Shown in pieces: positions 58,488 through 64,000 of a DNA stretch of 64,000 nucleotides (position 1 is its first letter; each line of letters begins with the position of its first letter). The notes below the pieces were generated by a model, which saw only the letters and a list, made by a program, of their open reading frames with translations, made no database searches and had not been told where the DNA came from. Origin of the DNA: Streptomyces sp. rh34 (GTDB taxonomy: Bacteria > Actinomycetota > Actinomycetes > Streptomycetales > Streptomycetaceae). The position numbers and the translations under genes are program-made. The stretch covers positions 1 through 64,000 of the forward strand of contig NZ_NTGZ01000004.1 in assembly GCF_002551245.1 (NCBI RefSeq). The letters are read 5' to 3'.

Positions 58488-59248
58488 CCCAGCCGAAGAC
58501 GGCTGCCGGGGCGGACCTCGCCCGCCAGGCCCTCGCCGCCTACAAAGCCACCGCACCCAGACAAGGCGCCCCCAAACCCCGCCACCGCGCCCGGCGTGCA
58601 AACCGAGGCGCCGGCCGCGACCCCGTCGGCCTCAGCGGACTCCTCGGCCACCTCAACACCGAACAAGGCTGGGAACTCTCCCTCTCCGCCGGAAGCATCA
58701 CCGACCGGTGGGCCGCCCTGTGCCCCGAACTCGTCGGCCACGTCGAACCTGTCGCCTACGACCCCGACCGAGGACGCCTCGACCTCCGCCCCGCCACCCA
58801 TGCCTACGCCGCCCACCTCCGCCTCCTCGGCGGACAGATCGCCAAGCGCATCAACGACCAGCTCGGCCGCCAGGTCGTCCGCACCATCCGGCCCCTGCCC
58901 GTCGGCCCCATCACCGCCACCCCCGCGGCGGCCGCGCCCGGCCGACCCACCGTGCAACGCCCCATCCGCACCCGGGACACAGCGTGCGACGGGTACAAGG
59001 AAGCCCTCGCCGCGATCCGCCGAGCCGAGAAGCCCACGGTCAACCCGAAGGCCGCTGCGGCGATCGAGCGGCAGAACCAGGCGATGGCCCGCGAGCCCGA
59101 GGGCCAGTTCGCCGACGCCGTTGTCGCGGCCGAGGAAGCAGCCGGCCCGCAGCTGTCCGACTCCGAACGCGCCCGCCAAGCCGCCATCGCCCACAAGCAC
59201 ACCGGCGGCCACACCGCGCCCGTACGACGCGTCTTCGACGTCGCCTGA
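58484..59248 (+). CDS. dciA: DciA-like (DUF721) helicase-loader protein
   Basis: 254 residues. The domain at about 46-125 (DPVGLSGLLGHLNTEQGWE, ITDRWAALCPELVGHVEPV, RLDLRPATHAYAAHLRLLGGQI, INDQLGRQVVRTIRPL) is the DUF721/DciA fold, which in most bacteria loads the DnaB helicase. Streptomyces chromosomal DciA has the same basic N-terminal extension. A long Ala/Arg/Glu-rich tail follows. With the element's own dnaB at the left end it probably forms a dedicated loader-helicase pair. The stop codon overlaps the first parS-like palindrome. Confidence 0.75.
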   Translation: MTQPKTAAGADLARQALAAYKATAPRQGAPKPRHRARRANRGAGRDPVGLSGLLGHLNTEQGWELSLSAGSITDRWAALCPELVGHVEPVAYDPDRGRLDLRPATHAYAAHLRLLGGQIAKRINDQLGRQVVRTIRPLPVGPITATPAAAAPGRPTVQRPIRTRDTACDGYKEALAAIRRAEKPTVNPKAAAAIERQNQAMAREPEGQFADAVVAAEEAAGPQLSDSERARQAAIAHKHTGGHTAPVRRVFDVA

Positions 59249-59268
59249 GTTTTACGGCCGTAAAACTC
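59247..59268. other. Candidate parS palindrome 1
   Basis: A perfect 22-bp palindrome whose core is GTTTTACGGCCGTAAAAC. It overlaps the DciA stop and lies 98 bases upstream of parA. The same 18-bp core is inside parB. ParB sites are usually palindromes of this size next to or inside par genes. Confidence 0.7.
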
Positions 59269-59366
59269 GCCCCGCCCAGAGCCCTCTCCGAAGACACCCG
59301 ACCGGTCTGACAGACTGCCCCCAGTCCGGAGTACCGGAACATCGGGAAGTATTCGGAGAGAACCAC

Positions 59367-60095
59367 ATGCCCTACATCACTGTGCTCTTGAACAGGAAGG
59401 GCGGAGTGGGCAAATCGCTCATCACCGTCAACCTGGCCGCCGTCCTCGCCGAGATCGTCGGCGAAGACCAGTCCGTCGCCGTCGTGTCGATAGACCCCCA
59501 GGCCACCAGCGTCGAGCACGCCGAAGAAGTCCGGAAGCAGGGCCGCGAAGTCCCCTTCCGCGTCGTCAACGCCAGCCGCAACGTCGAGCAGCTCCGCAAG
59601 CTCCGACGCGCCAAGGCCGACTTCGTCATCGTCGACACCCCCGGCTTCATGCCCCTCAACGAGGAAGAGGAAGACGACGACTCGATCGACCCCCTCGGCG
59701 ACGGCACCGTCGGAGACGCCCTCCGCGCCGTCCTCGACGTAGCCGACGACGTCATCGTCCCCCTCGAAGCCGAAGGGTCCGCCTTCCGCCCCACCCGCAC
59801 CACCATCGAACGCGTCCTCATGCCCCGGCAGATCCCCTACGGCGTCGTCGTCAACAACTGGGATCCCCGCGACGGCGAGATCGACCGCGACCGGACCATC
59901 AGCATGGTCAAGAAGCGCGGCTGGAACCTCTACAACACGACGCTCCGCCACTACAAGCCCCACACCCGCGGCATCACCAACGGACGCTTCTGCACCCAGT
60001 ACGAGTCCAACCACACCGCCACCAAGGCCAAGCAGGACTTCGTCGCCCTCGCCCTCGAGCACCAGATCCGCCGCCAGAAGCAGGCGACCCTCTGA
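59367..60095 (+). CDS. parA: ParA partition ATPase
   Basis: 242 residues with GGAGAG before the ATG. A deviant Walker A, NRKGGVGKS (9-17), a FVIVDTPG motif and VSIDPQA identify the ParA/MinD family; there is no N-terminal HTH, so it is the short type Ib-like form or a chromosomal-size ParA. It moves plasmid copies apart with ParB bound at parS. Its stop overlaps parB by TGATG. Confidence 0.9.
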   Translation: MPYITVLLNRKGGVGKSLITVNLAAVLAEIVGEDQSVAVVSIDPQATSVEHAEEVRKQGREVPFRVVNASRNVEQLRKLRRAKADFVIVDTPGFMPLNEEEEDDDSIDPLGDGTVGDALRAVLDVADDVIVPLEAEGSAFRPTRTTIERVLMPRQIPYGVVVNNWDPRDGEIDRDRTISMVKKRGWNLYNTTLRHYKPHTRGITNGRFCTQYESNHTATKAKQDFVALALEHQIRRQKQATL

Positions 60096-61240
60096 TGGCG
60101 ATGAACCCCAACGAGTTCGACGACTTCCTCGAGGACGACGACGCCCCCGACCACGTCATCGACACCCGGGCCGACGGCCGGCTCCTCCGTGTCCCCCTCG
60201 GCCGCATCTCGCCGAACCTCGTGAACCCGCGGAAAGACTTCGGCACCGAAGACGACCTCAAGGACTTCGGGCGCAGCCTGAAGCGCCGACAAATCCAGGC
60301 CGTCCCCGTCGTGACCCGCAAGGCGTACCTCAACCTCTGGCCCGACCACAAAGACGGAATCGGCAACGTCGACGTCGTCATCGTCAGCGGGGAGCGCCGC
60401 TACCGCGGAGCCAGCGCCGTAGACCTGCCGGCGCTCGAGTGCGTCATCAACGACGGGTACGCCGAGTCCCGCAAGACGTTCCTCGACGCGGTCGTCTCGG
60501 AGAACATCGACCGGCAGAACTTCGACGCCATCGAGGAAGCCAACGCCGTCGAGGTCCTCGTCGAAGCGTTCGGCACCGCCCGGGCAGTGGCCGAGCACTA
60601 CGAACGGGTCGACGGCTGGGTATCGCAACGCCGGATCCTGCTCCGCCTCGCCCCCGAAGCGCAGGAGCTCGTGCGCCGCCAGAGCATGCCGCTCGACGCG
60701 GCACGCAAGCTCGGCAAGCTCGTCAAGGACTACCAGTGGTCCGCCTCGGACCAGTTGCAGTGGTGGGAGGACGAACAGCAGGAGCGAGCGAAGAAGGCGG
60801 CGGCGAAGAAGGCGGCCCGCGCTGCGGAGCGAAAGGCCGCCGCTCAGGCCGCTCCGATGCCACCGAGTTTTACGGCCGTAAAACCGGTTGGTGTGGCACC
60901 GGCCCCGGACCCGGGCATTCCGCAGCGCGTCGAGCCGGAGCAGAGCAGCCCCGCCCCGACACCGGACCCGGCCCCGGCCGCTCTTCCGGTTCAACGGGAG
61001 ACGGCACCCTCGCCGACTCCAACACCATCAGAGGCCCCACTCAACGTTGCCACGCCCGCAGTGAGACCGACAGGACCCATTCGGCAGTCCGTAGCCGCTG
61101 AGCCCTCTGTCCGGGTGCAGCAGCTGCCGACGCACGACTGGCAGCAGCTCGCGGACATCGTCATCGCCGAACTCCCCCGAGCAGCACTGCAAAACCTGAC
61201 CGAGCGACTCCTCGAGGCGGCTACAAGCCGTTCCGCCTGA
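60095..61240 (+). CDS. parB: ParB partition protein
   Basis: 381 residues. The N-terminal ParB/Noc domain has NPRKDFG (44-50), VVIVSGERRYRGA with the CTPase motif GERRYR (99-104), and ENIDRQNFDAIEEANAVEVL. The HTH region (about 155-215) includes VAEHYERVDGWVSQRRILLRL. A disordered Pro/Ala-rich linker leads to a C-terminal dimerisation helix. It binds parS, spreads along DNA as a clamp and activates ParA. A copy of the candidate parS lies inside this gene at 60867-60884. Confidence 0.9.
   Translation: MAMNPNEFDDFLEDDDAPDHVIDTRADGRLLRVPLGRISPNLVNPRKDFGTEDDLKDFGRSLKRRQIQAVPVVTRKAYLNLWPDHKDGIGNVDVVIVSGERRYRGASAVDLPALECVINDGYAESRKTFLDAVVSENIDRQNFDAIEEANAVEVLVEAFGTARAVAEHYERVDGWVSQRRILLRLAPEAQELVRRQSMPLDAARKLGKLVKDYQWSASDQLQWWEDEQQERAKKAAAKKAARAAERKAAAQAAPMPPSFTAVKPVGVAPAPDPGIPQRVEPEQSSPAPTPDPAPAALPVQRETAPSPTPTPSEAPLNVATPAVRPTGPIRQSVAAEPSVRVQQLPTHDWQQLADIVIAELPRAALQNLTERLLEAATSRSA
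60867..60884. other. Candidate parS palindrome 2, inside parB
   Basis: Perfect palindrome GTTTTACGGCCGTAAAAC, identical to the core of the upstream site, read through as SFTAVKP in ParB's linker region. Confidence 0.7.
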
Positions 61241-61248
61241 CCCAACAG

Positions 61249-61291
61249 AACCGGCCCCGCCCTCACCATCACGGTGCGGGCGGGGCCGGTT
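61249..61291 (+). terminator. Intrinsic terminator after parB
   Basis: A perfect 14-bp stem AACCGGCCCCGCCC (61249-61262) with GGGCGGGGCCGGTT (61278-61291) and a 15-base loop, ending in TTT, 8 bases past the parB stop. Confidence 0.85.
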
Positions 61292-61437
61292 TCGTGTGCG
61301 GTCGGTTTCGGTCGCATTCCGGCACCTTGCCGGGGTTTTTCGGTCACACGTCCGAGTGACTCCACGACCCGCCCCTTCCCACCTGCGGCCGGTCGTGACT
61401 TGGCTGGAAACGCCGTGCGCCCAAACCGGGTACGGCA

Positions 61438-61486
61438 GCAGGGGCAGGGGCGCCCCCGCCCGGGTTCGCAGCACCCCTGCCCCTGC
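61438..61486. repeat. Long GC-rich hairpin in a non-coding stretch
   Basis: GCAGGGGCAGGGG (61438-61450) and CCCCTGCCCCTGC (61474-61486) form a perfect 13-bp inverted repeat. It is part of the roughly 590-base gap after parB (61292-61885), which otherwise contains the candidate RNA at 61542-61648 and no convincing gene. Confidence 0.5.
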
Positions 61487-61541
61487 CCCAGCTCTCACCA
61501 GGAACCTTGCCCAACGCATTCCGCTGACGAGAGCCGAGGTC

Positions 61542-61648
61542 TACAATCGCCATCATCTGATGGGCATGCCCCGTGAGGTCTCAAGCCCCCGCAAGACCGG
61601 AAGCTGGCGTCGGCGAAAGCACCAGCCCCCGACCGCGGGGGCTTCCTC
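61542..61648 (+). ncRNA. Candidate small RNA with terminator
   Basis: -10 TACAAT (61542-61547) within GTCTACAATCGCC, the same text as at 48977. The transcript would start near 61554 and end in a 10-bp stem AAGCCCCCGC/GCGGGGGCTT (61583-61592 with 61635-61644) that encloses a GCTGG/CCAGC hairpin, followed by CCTC. No open frame of note. Could be a regulatory RNA or a promoter plus attenuator for 61886. Confidence 0.42.
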
Positions 61649-61885
61649 ATGCCCACACCCAGACAGCAGCACGACCCTCCCGGACACCTGACCAAGGACT
61701 GGCCGGGACCCTACCCCAGCAGGGGCGCACCGGTATCAAAATCCAGACCTGCCTTACCCACGTGGCCAAATCAGTGTCACAGTGAACATCCCCCGGTATA
61801 GGCCACCGGCAGCCAGCCGGGGGAGGCCGCACGGACTGCGATCGTGTGGTCGCCCTTCCCAATGCCGGAGGAGCGGAGACGCCCC

Positions 61886-62293
61886 ATGCCCTCATCAGTC
61901 GAGCCCGCCCCCACCACGGGCCACCACACACCCGGGCCCCCAGGCCCCGACACCACGCGCCCGCCTGGCGATACGTCCAACCGGGTCATCCCGTTCGGCC
62001 GGCGCACCACCCGCACCGGGCGCGGCCGCCGCACCCCGCAGCCCGCCCTGCCGGAACGCGTCGTCGCCCCAGACAGCCCTCAGCAGCGCCTCGCCGAAAC
62101 CGCCGAAGCATGGTTCCTCGCCCGCGGCGCCACCCTGACCGACGAGACGACCGCCGACACCTACCGGGCCACCCTCGACCTGGTGCAGCTCATGATCGAC
62201 GGATCCCGCGCCGAGAACCTTGTCGGCGAGGACGAACACCAGACCCTGACCGGCATGATGCGCGGCCTCCGAGACACCCCCGACGTGCTGTGA
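61886..62293 (+). CDS. Unknown protein, helical C-terminus
   Basis: 135 residues from the ATG at 61886; GGAGGAGCGGAG lies upstream. The first 65 residues are Pro/Arg-rich and disordered. The rest (SPQQRLAETAEAWFLARGATLTDET, YRATLDLVQLMIDGSRAENL, GMMRGLRDTP) is helical. No family recognised. Confidence 0.6.
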   Translation: MPSSVEPAPTTGHHTPGPPGPDTTRPPGDTSNRVIPFGRRTTRTGRGRRTPQPALPERVVAPDSPQQRLAETAEAWFLARGATLTDETTADTYRATLDLVQLMIDGSRAENLVGEDEHQTLTGMMRGLRDTPDVL

Positions 62294-62513
62294 ATATGCC
62301 AACCACCAATGCGGTTCGATGGGTGGCGACTCGACCACAGTCACACACAGCCCGTTGATCACTTAGCACTTTCTGTTCAACACGGGACCAATACGTGCCA
62401 TCATGGGCGTCCGGAACTACCCGGAGTCACACTCTCCGGCCACCGGCGCGCGCCCCGGCCCCACACCGCACGCCCCGCGCCCCCGGCCGGTTTCCAACGG
62501 GATCGGGGACACC

Positions 62514-63050
62514 ATGCTGGGAGACGACACCACCACCGAACGTAGACTCCGGCTCCTCCAGGCGGAGTTTACCCAGCTTGAGCAACGCGGGCCCGGTGAC
62601 GGGCGCACCGCCACCCGCACCGAATCACCCGCACCCCTCAACCTCGCCGTCATCGACCGCATCCGCGCCGCTGTGTACGAGGTCGAAACCCACACCCGCG
62701 CCGCCGTGCCCGACGCCGGCCCCCTCCCGGCGGACGCCGCCCGCGTCTACGACTGGGCACGCCAGCACACCGCAGACCTCGAGCCTCAACGCCAGCAGGC
62801 CCGCGAGACCCTGATCTACCGACAAGGCCTCGAGCACGCCATCGAGATGGGTGACGCCAGCGTCATCCGCAAGCACCCCTGCCCCGGCTGCGGATGCTGG
62901 GGACTCATCTGGCGGCCCGCCGCCCACCGCGCCGCCTGCGTCAACCGGTACTGCGTGGACCACGACGGGCTCTCCCACACCTGGCCACTCAAGACGCTCG
63001 CCCACCACCACGTCGCCCGCCAATTCGCCACGAAGACCAGCGCAACCTGA
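62514..63050 (+). CDS. Zinc-motif protein of unknown function
   Basis: 178 residues from the ATG at 62514 (GGGGA upstream); an ATG at 62403 with a possible -10 just before it would add 37 Pro-rich residues. Helical middle (LNLAVIDRIRAAVYEVETHTRAA) and a C-terminal HPCPGCGCWGLIWRPAAHRAACVNRYC with five Cys, a treble-clef-like zinc site. This group is frequent on Streptomyces phages and plasmids, role unknown. Confidence 0.65.
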   Translation: MLGDDTTTERRLRLLQAEFTQLEQRGPGDGRTATRTESPAPLNLAVIDRIRAAVYEVETHTRAAVPDAGPLPADAARVYDWARQHTADLEPQRQQARETLIYRQGLEHAIEMGDASVIRKHPCPGCGCWGLIWRPAAHRAACVNRYCVDHDGLSHTWPLKTLAHHHVARQFATKTSAT

Positions 63051-63183
63051 CCGCCCTCCCGACGGTCAAACAACCAGCACCCCCCGCAACAACCTCATCA
63101 CGCACAACCCTCACGGGCCCACCAGCCCACCCCGTGTCGGCCGCCGGAGCTGCGAACGATGGCCGCCCGACCCCGGGAGCACC

Positions 63184-63441
63184 ATGGCCGTCGAGCACTT
63201 CGTCCCTCACCCGGCACCGAACGACCTGATGCCCCTGCCGGCCATCTACGACCTCCTCCAGGACACCGGTCATCCCGCGTCCGAGTCAACGATCCGCCGG
63301 TGGATCGCCCAGGCGGAGGCCCGCGGTGAGGCCATGTACGTCGAGCGCCGGCTGTCCTTCGCCGGGCGCCGGCGGGATCTCGTGTCCGTCTCCGACATCC
63401 TGATGGCTCACCGTGACTGGGTGAACGGCACCGTGCCCTGA
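63184..63441 (+). CDS. Small HTH protein, possible excisionase-type regulator
   Basis: 85 residues with GGGAG before the ATG. LPAIYDLLQDTGHPASESTIRRWIAQAEARGE reads as a winged-helix or MerR-like DNA-binding segment, followed by a basic wing (RRLSFAGRRRDLVSVSDIL). Size and shape fit recombination directionality factors and small regulators. A terminator follows. Confidence 0.6.
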   Translation: MAVEHFVPHPAPNDLMPLPAIYDLLQDTGHPASESTIRRWIAQAEARGEAMYVERRLSFAGRRRDLVSVSDILMAHRDWVNGTVP

Positions 63442-63463
63442 CTGGGCGTCACCCGCAGAGACC

Positions 63464-63498
63464 AGCCCTCACCCCTTTCCCCCGGGGGTGGGGGCTTT
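63464..63498 (+). terminator. Intrinsic terminator before the last promoter
   Basis: AGCCCTCACCCC (63464-63475) pairs with GGGGTGGGGGCT (63485-63496) with one wobble, followed by TT. It separates the upstream operon from the promoter at 63522. Confidence 0.7.
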
Positions 63499-63517
63499 CT
63501 CATGCCATCACCCCGAA

Positions 63518-63550
63518 CGTATTGCATAGCAATACGAGAATGGGTACTGT
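63518..63550 (+). promoter_or_regulatory. Rightward promoter with palindromic operator
   Basis: -35 TTGCAT (63522-63527), 17 bases, -10 TACTGT (63545-63550). The palindrome CGTATTGC-ATA-GCAATACG (63518-63536) overlaps the -35 and spacer exactly as in the leftward promoter at 212-244. Confidence 0.68.
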
Positions 63551-63608
63551 GGTGTCACCGGAAGGGAGAACACCCCCACCGGACCACCACCCCAACCAGG
63601 AGGCCGCC

Positions 63609-63962
63609 ATGGGCCACGCCGTGATGACGCACGCCCCCAACCGGGCCACCACCGTCAACTACGCCGACCTCACCGCCCTCGCACAGGACGCCTTCGACCA
63701 CCACATGGAGCAGGCCGACAACGCCCGCACCAACACCGACTACCGCCAGGCCATGACCTGCGCCGCCCTCACCGCCGGAATCCCCCTCCCCACCGGAGGC
63801 GAGATCGCCCTCTGCGCCTGCCCCAACTGCTGGGACTGCGACCGCATCTTCAACGCCAACGACCCCGACGCCCACCCCTTCGGGCAGTCCACCGGCTACA
63901 ACCTCGGCCGCATCCAGTGCCCCCACTGCACCGACGCGCACCGCGCGACCGACGAGCAGTAA
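63609..63962 (+). CDS. Zinc-motif protein under the shared operator
   Basis: 117 residues from the ATG at 63609 with AGGAGG 6 bases upstream. A helical first part (YADLTALAQDAFDHHMEQADN) is followed by CACPNCWDCDRIF and IQCPHCTDAH, two CxxC pairs for zinc. No family recognised. It is the first gene driven by the promoter at 63522-63550. The last 38 bases of the window hold nothing recognisable. Confidence 0.65.
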   Translation: MGHAVMTHAPNRATTVNYADLTALAQDAFDHHMEQADNARTNTDYRQAMTCAALTAGIPLPTGGEIALCACPNCWDCDRIFNANDPDAHPFGQSTGYNLGRIQCPHCTDAHRATDEQ

Positions 63963-64000
63963 CCCACCGGCCCCCGCTCCTGCCAACCGCGACGTGGCAG

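Noticed and set aside
61296-61691. 131-codon open frame after parB
   Set aside because: Composition is low-complexity Arg/Pro/Ser, it crosses a 13-bp inverted repeat and a terminator-like stem, and has no ribosome binding site.
226-63536. Terminal inverted repeats of a linear replicon
   Set aside because: The sequences common to both ends are limited to a promoter/operator of about 35 bases; they read as regulatory sites, and both window ends cut through or past genes.
1-64000. CRISPR arrays, tRNA genes and insertion sequences
   Set aside because: No regularly spaced direct repeats with spacers, no recognisable T-arm/anticodon folds and no transposase motifs were seen.

Overview
This window looks like a large part of a Streptomyces plasmid-phage: an extrachromosomal, high-GC element that carries a complete siphophage virion gene set together with a conjugation-type transfer module and partition and replication genes. 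High G+C, many GTG starts, GGAGG ribosome binding sites and dense stop/start overlaps (ATGA, GTGA, TGATG) point to Streptomyces or a close relative. From memory, at least one Streptomyces plasmid-phage (pZL12) has been described, so the general type has a precedent. Both ends run off the element; a gene is cut at the left edge.

Layout. (1) 0-3.4 kb, leftward: a coupled replication operon ending in a HTH initiator-like gene and a DnaB-family helicase, with iteron-like repeats inside the initiator gene and a candidate antisense RNA on the other strand. (2) 3.5-14.5 kb: a GntR/KorA-type repressor with a leaderless promoter and tandem operators, then a rightward plasmid transfer operon of many small proteins, a SpdB-like membrane protein containing a dense 8-bp repeat cluster (possible clt), and a TraB/FtsK-type DNA translocase. 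(3) 14.7-15.5 kb: a leftward lipoprotein gene. (4) 15.6-43.2 kb: rightward packaging, head, tail and lysis genes: small terminase, large terminase with two inteins, portal, scaffold, decoration, capsid, connectors, tail tube, tail chaperone with a -1 frameshift, tape measure, baseplate and fibre proteins, papain-like protease, peptidoglycan-binding protein, amidase, holin and a collagen-like membrane protein.

(5) 43.2-55.2 kb: an accessory and early segment bounded by two 40-bp AT-rich sequences in inverted orientation (39/40 identical). It holds small zinc-motif proteins, a protein built of six tandem HTH repeats, a tyrosine recombinase coupled to a degenerate recombinase-like partner, a WYL-domain protein facing a ribbon-helix-helix protein across overlapping promoters, an ERF annealing protein and a WhiB-like protein. 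(6) 55.3-61.3 kb: a second maintenance module: a four-hairpin array with identical loops, a HTH replication-type gene with two DnaA-box matches, a DciA-like helicase-loader protein, ParA, ParB and two identical palindromes that are candidate parS sites. (7) 61.3-64 kb: structured non-coding sequence and small regulatory or zinc-motif genes, ending in a promoter that shares its operator with the leftward promoter at the other end of the window.

The genes suggest a low-copy element kept by ParABS and one or both replication modules, able to spread as a virion and probably also by TraB-type conjugation. Early and maintenance genes appear to be tied together by the shared operator and the GntR repressor. 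All functional statements rest on motif and context reading; no database search was run.
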